From Carex sylvatica (lineage: Eukaryota > Streptophyta > Magnoliopsida > Poales > Cyperaceae), in the NCBI GenBank assembly GCA_964058845.1, contig CAXKVR010000757.1:1-35411 (forward strand): a stretch of DNA of 35,411 bases. The letters run 5' to 3'. Shown piece by piece: positions 1 to 10,000 of this stretch. The notes beneath the pieces are model-generated. The model was given only the letters and a program-made list of their open reading frames with translations. It made no database searches and was not told the DNA's origin. The position numbers and the translations under genes are program-made. The number at the start of each line of letters is the position of its first letter. Position 1 is the stretch's first letter.

Positions 1-138
1 GTACCAGTACAGCTGGTGCACATAGCTTTGTCAGTGCCTGCCCCTGTACCGAATGGAGAGAGCCTTTTCCTGCCTCATAGTATGGTGGTGAGATTTGGTC
101 CTGTCGAGTTGGATACGGTGAATCACTCTGAGCTTTGA
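1..138 (+). CDS. 3' end of an unidentified gene (partial, last 45 codons)
   Basis: Frame 1 is open from the first base and ends at TGA 136-138, giving 45 residues that finish with MVVRFGPVELDTVNHSEL. The stretch is clearly richer in GC than the following several hundred bases, which look like an AT-rich 3' untranslated region and intergenic DNA. An open run of 45 codons can arise by chance, so composition is the main argument. I do not recognise the family. The gene, if real, starts upstream of the window; no splice acceptor is evident within the visible part. Confidence 0.4.
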   Translation, partial: VPVQLVHIALSVPAPVPNGESLFLPHSMVVRFGPVELDTVNHSEL

Positions 139-830
139 TCGACTCATCACTGGTCCACGTAAGCATCATCAATTGTTTTCTTAGATATTTATTCATTCTC
201 AGAAAGAATGTGAAGTGGCATTTCCCGCCAGATTAAATGTATAGCAATGTTCTAAGATAAGGAAATCTAATGTTTGTAAATGAAAAAAGTGCTTATCGAT
301 TTATTTTTTACTCTTAAGAAAAAATATTTTTTATTCAATCTCGGCTTGATGACTCCAAAGTGCCAGAGACGAGCCCTCTTCAAGAATATGGGTGCGCTTT
401 GTTATTATTTTTTCACAGTTTCTCTTTGTTTTTCAATTTATCATCAGACTAAGAGTCTAAGAGCCCGAACTTGTCTTTTTTAAGAAAAGGGATTTGTGAA
501 TATGAGGTTCATTAACGCTATTTGTGACTTGAATGTTTCAATAATGCTATAATGTATGGTGTATGGTGTATGGTGTATGGTGAATGTGCCAGTATGTAAT
601 TCCTAAAATATAAAATAATGTGTCAGTATGTAATTTCTCATATTGAAAAAAATACATTAATACAAAAGTAACTAAAATATAAAATGTTAAGTTCATTTTA
701 TTTTGTCAAATTAGATGTCTTGAACTATTGTCTTTAATGTTTTTTGAAAGTAAAAAATTACAATAATGTAATACTATTAATTATTATATTAAACACATTT
801 AAAAAAAGTGATCGAAATTAATTTTTCATC
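139..830. other. AT-rich flank, no gene seen
   Basis: Probable 3' untranslated region and intergenic DNA after the partial gene. Several near-AATAAA words occur but none can be fixed as the poly(A) signal. The only structured element is the short GTATGGT tandem repeat listed separately. The end of this stretch runs into a Helitron-like 3' terminus, so part of it may belong to that element. Confidence 0.5.
554..581. repeat. Short tandem repeat (GTATGGT)x4
   Basis: Four exact head-to-tail copies of the 7-base unit GTATGGT, read directly. Confidence 0.95.
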
Positions 831-859
831 CCCACGGCAGTGCGTGGGCACTTAACTAG
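831..859 (+). mobile_element. Helitron-like 3' terminus
   Basis: A perfect 6-bp stem CCCACG (831-836) / CGTGGG (843-848) with a 6-nt loop is followed seven bases later by CTAG (856-859) and then T. A GC-rich hairpin a few bases before CTRR, with insertion before T, is the known 3' signature of plant Helitrons. No matching 5' end (TC after A) could be fixed and no RepHel coding is present, so only the terminus is called. Confidence 0.4.
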
Positions 860-879
860 TAGTAAAATAACTCCAAAAA

Positions 880-1205
880 AATATAAAAATTGATCTCCAA
901 GCACATTTTATTATGAATATCATGTTGAGCGGTTAGGATCGACCATTTGGATTTAAAAAATCGATTACTTCTCCTCACGAATTTTCTAATTTGGTAAAGA
1001 ATGCTGAAAACAGAGTTTCCTACAAAAAAAAATGACCAGTTAAATTTGGTCGAAGTTATTACCCTTTTTGTCATAATTTTTTATATGCAGCGGGCAACCC
1101 TTTTCTAAGGATTCCAAGTACAGAATCGCTAGAGAAAACTATCCACTCCTAACGGTTCTAGTACAGAGCCGCTAGAAGAATTGTCTCTGTTACCCCGTTA
1201 AGAAC
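880..1205. repeat. CACTA-type subterminal fragment, also present inside the SOT duplications
   Basis: This segment matches, in reverse complement, the blocks near 12600-12870 and 29780-30010. Shared landmarks are the GGTAATAACTTTGACC-like stretch, the TTTTCAGCGTTCTTTACCAA-like stretch and paired words of the form CGCTAGAAGA / ACCGCTAGAAG. The part at about 900-960 (ATGTTGAGCGGTTAGGATCG) also resembles the arms of the fold-back repeats at 8210-8469 and 27180-27516. Such short inverted words are typical of CACTA ends, but no terminus is visible here, so the family call is an inference. Confidence 0.45.
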
Positions 1206-2236
1206 AAAAAAACTTGCTTACTAACAGTATATTAATATTGTTCTAAGTTGTTGATATAAAAGTAATATTATTTTATTATCTACTGGTAGTAAATCAAAGT
1301 GGTAAAATTATCCTTATATTATTAATAATCCCTAATTAATAAGGACCAACATAAAAGTAACTTCATTTTTTTTCTGATATATAATCTAACATTTTTGTTT
1401 GTGTCAGTCCAGGTACACCGAACTAGTCTAAACGCGGAAGAGCTAGTCATTAAAGCGCAAAGACCAGGTCAAAAGGATATATATATATCTCTTTGACATC
1501 GATCTGAAAATATGGTAAGAATGGTAGGCCGAATTATTAATTTCAGCAACAAAATTCAGAAATTGAAATCACAAATAGTAATCTGATTAAAAATCAAATT
1601 AAAATAATTAAAAAGAAATTAAAGATAATTTTGGTAAAAATGGTTATCATGCCTTCACACTTAATTTTTGTCTCCTCGTTTTCTCCAGTCCAAATTCCAC
1701 ATCCTTCTTCAGTTCTGCCATAGTGGGTCCTGCAAGTCAGCTGCACTTGCAACTATTGAGCACTAATGTCTCTGCAAATGTTCTGTTACGTACAGACATG
1801 AATGGTCTCATCTCTCAATTGTTAACCCTCTGCTACAGCTGAACTACTCCTCTCTTCGTCTGGGCCAAGTCAATAATTAAGGGTCTAAACGGCTATATCC
1901 AAATCAATAATTAAGGGTTTAAGCAGCTATCCAGATCACGTTTATCGCATGATGTGGGTCTTGGTGTCCAGATGCACGCATACCAAGGACCAAGTTTCTT
2001 TTATTAAACTCTAAAATTGTTTTTTTATTAAATTTGTCACAGTACTCTTGGTGTATTATAGATGAGGTATAGATGAGGAGGGCCAACCATGTGGCAATTA
2101 AGCTCCTATTAAGCTTAAGCATACTGCTAATTTTATGTTAAAATAATCTCAAGCATACTGCTGATTTTGTCAACGGTATGCTTGAGTTAAAATCAGCTGT
2201 ATGTTTGAGCTTGGTTTTAACTCAGGACAAAAAGCA
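1206..2236. other. AT-rich intergenic DNA
   Basis: No coding region recognised. Two imperfect copies of a unit of about 40 bases beginning TCAATAATTAAGGGT lie at about 1870-1935. Around 2110-2215, words of the form AAGCATACTGCT and their complements recur and could pair. Confidence 0.5.
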
Positions 2237-2318
2237 CCGAAATTCTTTCATTTACCATCTTTACCAAAAAAATCTGTTTAACGAACATTTTTTTAGAAAA
2301 ATATCTTTATATTATGCT

Positions 2319-2362
2319 GTTTGAAACTGCGAAAATAAAATATTAATTCCGCAGTTTCAAAC
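2319..2362. repeat. Perfect 13-bp stem hairpin
   Basis: GTTTGAAACTGCG at 2319-2331 is exactly complementary to 2350-2362, with an 18-nt AT-rich loop. It lies in the left half of the outer inverted-repeat element. Confidence 0.8.
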
Positions 2363-2407
2363 TATGAACCAATTATTATTTTTTTTACAATTTTCCCTGA
2401 TGAGAGA

Positions 2408-2619
2408 GAGATAGGAGTAGGTCCGATGCCCATTGGACCTACTTTTAGGTTCGATGGGCTCTATCACCGTACAATCAGCATTAAGATCTGTGCACACAAA
2501 AATTGATAATAAATCACACGGATTTTAATACGGATTGCACGAATATGGATGCAATTGGATGGTCTCAACACCCATCGAACCAAAGTTGGTCCAATGGACA
2601 TCGGACCTACTCCGACCCC
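2408..2619. mobile_element. Mutator-like MITE with 9-bp target duplication
   Basis: Inverted arms lie at about 2408-2458 and 2571-2619. The outer 21 bases read GAGATAGGAGTAGGTCCGATG on the left and GGGGTCGGAGTAGGTCCGATG on the right in reverse complement. The element is bracketed by the exact 9-base direct repeat GATGAGAGA (2399-2407 and 2620-2628). A 9-bp duplication plus long terminal inverted repeats is the hallmark of Mutator-like elements. At 212 bp it has no coding capacity. Confidence 0.6.
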
Positions 2620-2862
2620 GATGAGAGAAGGCGTGTAACTGTTTTTTTTAAAAAGGCGGGTCCCACTACATTTTAAAAAATACTAAAATTCATATAAAAA
2701 CTAAGTACGTGTGCGCCCTCTGCTTCCGTAGTTGAAACTTCTGGAAGGTTGGTTTCGCATTTTCAAAATGCGAACTTAGTATAAATTGAATTTCTAAAAT
2801 AGTGGTTATATTGTCTATTTTTTTAAAGATGGTAAATTAAAAAAGTTCGGAAAAAAACAAAT

Positions 2863-3560
2863 GGTGAGGTAATATTTCCAGCTTTCTCTTCTCCATTTTT
2901 TTTTTCAAAATTGGAGGATCCTTATATGTTATAAACTTTGTTGAGAACCTCAAGTATCACGTGCATATTGCAGCAACAGAAACTCAAGTGTATAATCTTT
3001 TTTTTCATGTAATGTAACATATCAAACATGTTAAAATGATGCCATGCAAGTTGTGAAATTTACATTGCGTAAAGAAGATGTGTATCTGCAACTCTTGCAG
3101 GAAAGAATCAGTATCATTTCAGATACTTGAGATGTAAGTAATAAATTCAGATTGTTCTTTTAATTTGATATGAATCTCAAAGCGGATCTCGTACAGTTTC
3201 AATAGATATCGAATTGAATTTGCCTCAGTTAGAATTAATCTGGAGCGTTCGGTTTTTTCAAATTGCGCCTCGCTCAGGTATATGGGAGACCCGGACTCTG
3301 AATGAAATGGAGAGGAAAACCAAAACAATTATTTCTCAATTGTAACCCATTTCCCAATGCACATACGACGAGATGGACAAAAGATGGTGGCAAGCCGAGT
3401 AGGGTCCATGCACGTGTCCGTGTAGTAGTTCAATACAAAATTGGTGTACTACAGATTTTGCCATAAATTGGAGTCTCCTTTAAAAAAAAAAAAAAAAGAG
3501 ATTTCATTAAAAGTATCAATGATACGTGGTTAATTAGGTATTTGCCTTATCAGTATTGCA
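2863..3560. other. AT-rich intergenic DNA
   Basis: No gene recognised. It contains an A run at 3482-3497 and scattered short repeats only. Confidence 0.5.
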
Positions 3561-4096
3561 TTTGATAAGATTTTTTTTCGTTAGTTTATTAAGTATGAGT
3601 ATGGGTAAGAATTTTGTTTGTTAGATAAACAGATATAGGTACAAGTAGAGACTATTTCATACCTGTTAAGTAACGGGTAATTATATAAAATAAATTATAT
3701 CATGAAAAAAATATATACATTTTATTGTAAGAAGAATACTATTTCAATGTTTTGTTATTTAGTTAACAAATTGAATTTGTTAAAAGGGTGATTTGTGATT
3801 TTGATTTTTTTTACTTCGTAAAAAACTATTAGCTAGAATTGATTGTATATTTGTATTTTAATTTTATATTAGTAATTGTGATTGCATATGTATGACATGA
3901 TAAGTTTTGAAAGTTTATTTGTAAAAATAATAAAACTATTATATTTTTATTAATTATTCGTTATTCGGCCGCTAACGTTTTGTTATCCGCTAATCTTAAC
4001 GAGTATGGGTAGGGTATGGATAAGGTCATTTCTTAGTGGATATGGGTATGAAAATGGTTTCACGCTACCTGTATCGTACCCATTGACACCCCTAGA
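3561..4096. repeat. Non-autonomous hAT-like element fragment
   Basis: The segment carries repeated words of the form GAGTATGGGTA / GGATATGGGTATG and ends with ACCCATTGACACCCCTAG. In reverse complement this is the common plant hAT-type terminal pattern (C)TAGGGGTGTCAATGGGTA. A related, more decayed copy lies at about 32530-32720. The other end and the target duplication were not found, so the boundaries are approximate. Confidence 0.3.
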
Positions 4097-4623
4097 GTAA
4101 GTAGCAAGGGAATTTGATCGATGAGGGCAGCAAATACAAAATTGAAGCGATCAGCTGTAGCAAGGGCAAGGGCAAGGGCAGCAATACAAAGGAATACGTA
4201 CGACATGACACTGGACAATTTGTGAAAGCTGACAGAAACAAAATATTGGGGTTATTCAAGAAATGTGGAATATCGGTACACTCCGTACCAACTACAAGAA
4301 CACACGCAATAAAGACAAATATAACTTGCACGCAATCAAAACCAACAAAAACAGAGGAAAGATCTTACTGCGAGATAGATTGAGTCCAACAAGCATACCA
4401 GAGAAAGAACAGAAAGATAAGGTGGTTCAGTTAAGCCTACTCTACCAGGAGGCAACCAACCGACAAAGTACACTATTTATCAAGAGATTACAAGGGATAC
4501 AAGAGTGTTCCAATAGTAAGCACAAACAATCACTCTATCTCACTATCTCTACCCCTCTCTCTCTCTCTATTTCTCTCTTTTTTGTTTTGCTCCAAGGAGC
4601 CGTTAGCCACTCCAAACACTTTG
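4097..4623. other. Unidentified segment with low-complexity coding-like stretches
   Basis: The plus strand contains open stretches of about 89 and 127 codons (4114-4383, 4263-4646) in overlapping frames. They are rich in K, S, T and N and resemble no family I know. The region includes GCAAGG repeats near 4160-4180 and a (CT)n run near 4553-4575. I do not call a gene. Confidence 0.3.
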
Positions 4624-4631
4624 GTATAGGT

Positions 4632-4900
4632 CAGGGGTGGAACTAGAAAATTTTGATAGAAGGCTAAAAATTAAAATACTCAAATTATTGCAAGTGAGAA
4701 TTGAATCCAAGCTCTTTCCAACACTACATAAGCTCTTACTACTAGACTAAAGTCAATATGTGATCATTTATGAGAGGAGCAGGACTATATAAAATGTTCC
4801 AAAAAAATAAAATTTAATTAACTCTTAGTATATATAACTAATATTTTAAAATCATAGGGGTGGCTTAGTCACCTTTTGATTAGATTTAGATCCGCCCCTG
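4632..4900. mobile_element. hAT-type MITE, 269 bp
   Basis: The left end CAGGGGTGGAACTAGAAAA and the right end, which reads CAGGGGCGGATCTAAATC in reverse complement, are typical hAT MITE terminal repeats. The flanking 8-mers GTATAGGT (4624-4631) and GCGTAGGT (4901-4908) match at 6 of 8 positions, and both differences are transitions. That fits an aged 8-bp target duplication. No coding capacity. Confidence 0.65.
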
Positions 4901-4908
4901 GCGTAGGT

Positions 4909-5270
4909 TAAAGAGGAAATAGATAGAGAAGGATGGGATTATTCAATTAAGCTTATTTGGACCTAAACTCAACAATCTCGACCGGAGGTTCAAATCAACA
5001 ACTTACTCCATCGCCAACCCTCATGGTCCAATAGTTGTCTATCGGTAGCACGTTGTCTCCCACAAGCCTCCATGTCCAGAGACCACCGCGTCAAACCTGA
5101 GTCCACGGCTTGCGGCCACCAAGGTCCAATGCCCCATGAAGTGTCATCCACCACATGTCCACGCCTTCCACCATCGGCATCTAAGCGCCTACGAGTATCA
5201 AGGCGACCAAACATGCCACCTCCGGCTCGCCTCCATCCAAGTCGCTGTCAAATGGTACACTCTGTCATAC
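4909..5270. other. GC-richer segment of unknown origin
   Basis: Between about 4980 and 5260 the composition is distinctly higher in GC than the surroundings, and both strands are open for about 70 codons. No domain is recognisable. It ends exactly where the LTR begins. It may be old gene-derived sequence, but nothing identifies it. Confidence 0.35.
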
Positions 5271-6934
5271 TGATAGGGGTGAAATAAGTAGTGATTTACC
5301 CTATTACTTAACCTAAAATATTATTATTTATCGAATTACAATTGCTTATTTTTTTATAGAATCATATTTTTTTTTTATTATTTTGCTTAATCTTAGAGAA
5401 TTGCATATTTTCAACGGTATTCAAGTTAAAACAGGCATAAAACGAAGTAATTCTGACACTCAATCTCAGGCGTGCGGATGCCCTCATTCGCATGCGACCC
5501 AAAGAGCTACTGCGCAGGAAGTTATGCCCTCCATGCGGTTTATACATGAACCGCATGCGACTCAGGCATTCGCACACAGAAACTGCCAGAACAGTGGTCA
5601 TAGCTCTAACTTGTCAACCAAGGCCTATATATGCATCTAGACGCTTGGAAAACATATCTCTGGACTACCATCCATCCATTCCACACCATAAAGTATATAA
5701 TATTAGGTTAGAACTAGGATTTTCTCTTATGGAGGCTATGCAATGGATAGACTAATAAAATAGCGAAGTCTCCATTAGAAGAGACGAAAGAGGTAAGATC
5801 TAAAGACTGTGTGCATCAGAGAAGACACAGCATAGGTGTTCTCCTTCCATCTCTCTCTATTGCTCTATTGCTCCATTTCTTTATGTCTTTTGTCTCTTTT
5901 ATTGTTGAACTCGCCATGAGCAGCTAAGCAACCATTTTCTAGGGTGTAGACATGTAATCTTGAATTCTTATAAGTTTAATCTAAGGTTTATTTATATTTG
6001 TCATTTGCTTATGATCTGAATTCTTTCTAAGATTTACTTTTTGTGTTATTACTTAACTTGGTACGTACTAACCTTGGATACATATAAAGATGTACACTCC
6101 ATGGTATGCATATAAGGTTGACCAGTAGGTAAGATATACAATTATCATAGATCCAAATAGAATAAACGTAATTGTTGACTTCTTGTGATATGAAATTCAA
6201 CTAGAAACCTATTAGGATATAGTTTAGTAGATGAACATCACACTCTATAACTGATAGCGGAGTAATCTTAATTGTTATTATTATGAAAGACATATAGAAA
6301 CGATATAATAGTGAACTTGACCCTTTCTAATATTAGTAATTAGGACTTATTATTAATCTTCATGAAATTGTTTAAGTATAAGGTAAGGTAACATTCCCTT
6401 ATCAGTCCTACTCAATTAGGATGTTATATTGTTATAGTGACTAACATTAGAACATGATTAGCAACTCTCAGATTGCATTTGATACCAGTACATGTCGTGT
6501 GCAGTTCTAATCAAACTGTGTGTGATTCTGACTGGAGTGGAAACCAGCTGTGTATGGTTTATGCAGTAGCATGCGGATGGTGACAGAACTGCATGCGATT
6601 GAATAACCTTACTTGACAGGTCTAAGTAGTAGCATGCGGATGGTGACAGAACCGTGTGCGATTGCTAAGTTATTAAGAACCTAGATTAAACGAGTTTGAA
6701 GGATATAATGTTTGAATCCCTAGAAGCCTCATCTTCTAAACACTTAATCAACTACTACTTCATTGTTATAAATGAACATTACAACTGAACAACCAAACAA
6801 TCAAACAACCAAACCAACCTAGAAGAACCGATAATCTAGACTTGATTTGCGATTAGATTTCCTAATACACTATCCTTACAGATCCACACCCCGATCTATA
6901 CTATATGATAATCTAGACTCATTTTGACTCATCA
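5271..6934 (+). mobile_element. LTR of a Ty3/gypsy Tat-like retrotransposon (1664 bp)
   Basis: It starts TGATAGGGGTGAAATAAG and ends GACTCATCA, matching the TG...CA rule, and is followed at once by a decayed primer-binding site of the tRNA-Asp type used by Tat and Athila elements. A TATA-like CTATATATG lies at 5625-5633. Words around CATGCGG and CGCATGCG recur many times, and a 30-base unit beginning AGTAGCATGCGGATGG is repeated near 6567 and 6628. No second LTR is seen in the window, so this is a 5' LTR plus a truncated interior rather than a full element. Confidence 0.55.
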
Positions 6935-6965
6935 AGCTTTTTGATGCCATTACTAAGGATGGTGT
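6935..6965 (+). other. Decayed tRNA-Asp-type primer-binding site
   Basis: Directly after the LTR, TGATGCCATTACTAAGGA aligns without gaps to the Tat/Athila consensus TGGCGCCGTTGCCGGGGA. The 7 differences in 18 positions are all C-to-T or G-to-A. The site fixes the LTR end and the plus orientation. Confidence 0.55.
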
Positions 6966-7690
6966 CGAAATTCTCACGAATTTTTATGTTATCATTAAGG
7001 TGTCTAATTTACCCGACTGAAGCTAGGTATCCGTGATAAAGCAGCAACAAATAATTTATTTTCTTATTCGATAAAGGTGCAGAAACAAAAAAATTACTCC
7101 CAACACGACAGGAAGAGTAAGCAATCTCTTGGGATTTCCTCAAAAAAAATAAAAATAGAAGGAATCTCTTGGAATCTGGTGCAATAATTTGGAAAGTGAT
7201 AATCAAAGAACAAATGATTTTGAGAGGGGCGACATAATTGAGGGGAGACAGCAGGATGTGGATTCCCAGACATCTAGCACGCATGCAATTCAGTCAAAAT
7301 TGAAAAGAGAATCAAATGTTGAGGTTGCTGGCCCAGCTGAGTCAAGAAAATCACATCCAGTAGGCCCAAATCACCAATTAACAAAGACCAAAATGAAAAA
7401 GGAAAGGCTGAGATGCATAATGCATTGAGAGTTCCGAAAAGAGCCCATATTCAGCTCAATCCTGAATGATACTTTGAGGTTAAGGTGAATTATGGGCACG
7501 TCTCAAACTTCACAGACTGGTGCGGTTTCAAGCACAAATTAAAGATATCCAAAGCATTATTTAAATGGTCAATACCCATAGAGTCAATAGTCAAGCTGCA
7601 ACACGTAATGAAGAACCCGAAAACAGAAATAGTGAAGATGAAACTGAGATGGAAAATAAAGAAATAAATACACAGATAATGAGCTCGAGT
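6966..7690 (+). other. Leader and unidentified interior remnant after the LTR
   Basis: This stretch follows the primer site. It contains short open stretches (7189-7428 and 7485-7667) rich in E, K, Q and S, with no Gag, protease or RT motif I can name. They may be decayed retroelement leader or gag, or unrelated sequence. No 3' LTR follows. Confidence 0.3.
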
Positions 7691-8209
7691 GCGTCGTCGT
7701 CATAGTGGAATTTTATTGGGAACGACTAATAGTAATTCACATTCAGTCCACTATCTGTCTTCCACACTGGAAAAAAAAAAAAAAGTACAACAGGGAACTA
7801 CTAATTGACGTGCACGTAGTAATTACCGCCAATGAGCAGGATTAACATTATTTTTTTTATCGTTAAAACGTATAGTATTCATACTTATTATATATAATAT
7901 TCGTCATATGTAAATACAAACTGGAGGGAATCAGTAACGACTAGGGAGGCCGCTGATTAGTAAACACAAACTGAAGTGAGACAACAATATACTACAAGAA
8001 TTTTATTTAAAAACATGGATAAAATTACTATTACCGTCGATTAGTCAACAGATATTGCTGTGGATGTAGTTATTTCTGATGGGATATAGTTATTGCCGAT
8101 GGAATTATTACAGTGGATACCGACAATAACAATCCGTTACATCCATGATTTTACTATATAGTATACATAATGCATATTGGTCTGTTCTATAGATCAATAG
8201 TTTCATTTT
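7691..8209. other. Intergenic DNA with CACTA-like words
   Basis: No gene. ACTACAAGAATTTTAT at about 7992 resembles a CACTA element end. Later words (CATCCATGATTTTACT near 8140) weakly mirror the left part, so a small decayed CACTA derivative is possible but unproven. Confidence 0.3.
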
Positions 8210-8469
8210 TAAAATCCAATTAGTCGATCTTAACCTTTCAATATTATCTCCATTTGATAATGTACATGTAGATCAACTTTTATATATTTTTTAGTTTTGT
8301 CTATTATATTTCTAGATAGGTAAAAATACACTTGATTTAAAGATTCTAGATCATTTAAACATTGTAATTTCCATCTGTTTAAAAATAATAATAAAATTGT
8401 AAAATACAAAAACAATGATTCATGAAGATTATGCTAAATGGTTGAGATCGACTGTTTGACATTGAAAAC
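8210..8469. repeat. Fold-back repeat, family member 2
   Basis: Arms at about 8210-8275 and 8403-8469 are imperfectly complementary; both carry the TCGATCT(T/C)AACC core. The arms are homologous to those of the fold-back at 27180-27516 and to the single arm near 900-960, so this is a dispersed inverted-repeat family. Confidence 0.5.
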
Positions 8470-9514
8470 AAACATATTAATCCATGCTGCAGGCCAATAT
8501 ACGCTGTCCATAGTACTGTAACCTCACTGTATCCAATTATACTGTAATGATAATATATAATATAGGTTTTGATCGTAAATAATGCAAAATACAACATAAG
8601 TTTGAAAAAGAAATCTCAATATTAAGCATAAATGATTATTGGAACATGGTAGTTTGTGGAATGCCTTCACATGCATTTGTTTAATAAAATAGATTATAGA
8701 AGTCCAGCTTTGCTCTCTTTTATTTAAACAAATTAATGGCTAAGCTTTGATTGGTACACAAAAAAAATAAACAGAATATGTAGTACAGAACCATGCATAG
8801 TACTGAACTAGTGGTAATGCTAGATTTATCATTCGATTTTGATGTTATGAGTTTAATTTGTATTCAATCAAAAGGGAAATAAAATATCAGTTTCCAAGAC
8901 CATAGAAATTTTCAAATATCATTTTACTCATATAATATTCCCATCAATTTCTTCAGATATTGCAAAAAAAAACTGTCGTCAATCAATTTCATGATCATGT
9001 ATACTGATATTACCGAATTATATATCTTTTGTGAGTGTCTTCTATGTAGAAGACATAATATGATTAAAGACAGTGCATGCCCACTTAACAAAATTATAGT
9101 TACCAGGTTCATTTCAAAACAATTCAAATATTATTTGAATTTCATATATATGTATATTGTCCTGTTAGCGTCCTTATAAAACTTATTTATTAACTAATGA
9201 ATGATTTTATTTAAAAATAATAAAGGTCGAGTCAGAGCAATAATCACTAACCATTTCCTGATGGAGAAAGTCAGCTTGGAAGCTTTTACTTGTAAGATTC
9301 AATTAACTCCACAAAATTAAATTAAATTAAACGTCGTTATCTTAATCATATGTCTCTCAACATATCCATAAGACCGAGTGACATGTTAACATGTTATTAC
9401 TGAATAATTAATTAGAACATAGCCTATTTTTGCCAACTAGTTAATTGTTTATGGTTTGATTAGAAGTTTGCTTCATCATATTATTATATATAGTTAATTG
9501 ATGTGAGAACTTGT
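8470..9514. other. AT-rich intergenic DNA, no feature seen
   Basis: No open frame with recognisable content, no terminal repeats and no RNA gene. Ordinary AT-rich plant spacer. Confidence 0.5.
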
Positions 9515-9788
9515 CTTGAAATCGGATCGGTTCCGTCCGACTCCGCTCCGGAACGGCCGGTTTTTCCTTCTATGATTTAAATGTTATCATATTTCCGTTA
9601 GATTGCTATCTAATTGAATTTTGGAATCCTGTAATATGTTATCATTTTTCCTTCTATGATTTAATAAGCATCTCGAATGCAGATGATCCGAGAAAACCGA
9701 GAAAATGTTTTTCAGGATGGCGTAATTAGGTCGTTTTCAAATAAGCAGTAGAACATTCATCAACTAATTTCAGAGTCAGCGGATGGTG

Positions 9789-9837
9789 TAAATGAAGCAG
9801 TAGGATAAAATTGTGGAATTGGTAAGGTACAAAATGA
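9789..9837. other. Filler insertion with two nearby templates
   Basis: Other copies read GATGGTGTTGCAAGAG...GAACACTGG. Here about 45 bases replace the middle. The first part, AATGAAGCAGTAGGATAAAA, matches the same block's downstream AATGAGGCAGTAGGATAAAA (near 9890). The last 23 bases (9815-9837) match the SOT coding region 13725-13747 exactly in inverse orientation. Confidence 0.6.
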
Positions 9838-10000
9838 ACACTGGTACTAGTGTGGTACTGGCTTGGGAAAACCAGCAAATTTTAGCTGCAAATGAGGCAG
9901 TAGGATAAAATTGTAAAAGCTGGAGAATCCCTTTGTAATTTATCATTTTCGGATTTAGTGTGGGCTAAATAAATTGAAGATAAACACTATAGAGTCGTTA

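Larger units (their letters stand above)
2237..2850. mobile_element. Outer inverted-repeat (MITE-like) element hosting a second MITE
   Basis: The 26 bases at 2237-2262 pair with 2825-2850 with few mismatches (core AAAGATGGTAAAT). Just inside each arm are further hairpins with GAAACTGCG- or AAAATGCGAA-type words. The region contains the independent Mutator-like MITE at 2408-2619, so it looks like a nested insertion. No target-site duplication was found for the outer element and its true ends may lie slightly further out. Confidence 0.4.

Noticed and set aside
1919..2122. 67-codon minus-strand frame as a gene
   Set aside because: Short, no domain, overlaps small repeats.
4092..4383. Overlapping open frames of 79 and 89 codons on opposite strands
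   Set aside because: Low-complexity (KGKGKG, LLPLPLPLL) and mutually overlapping; no family signature.
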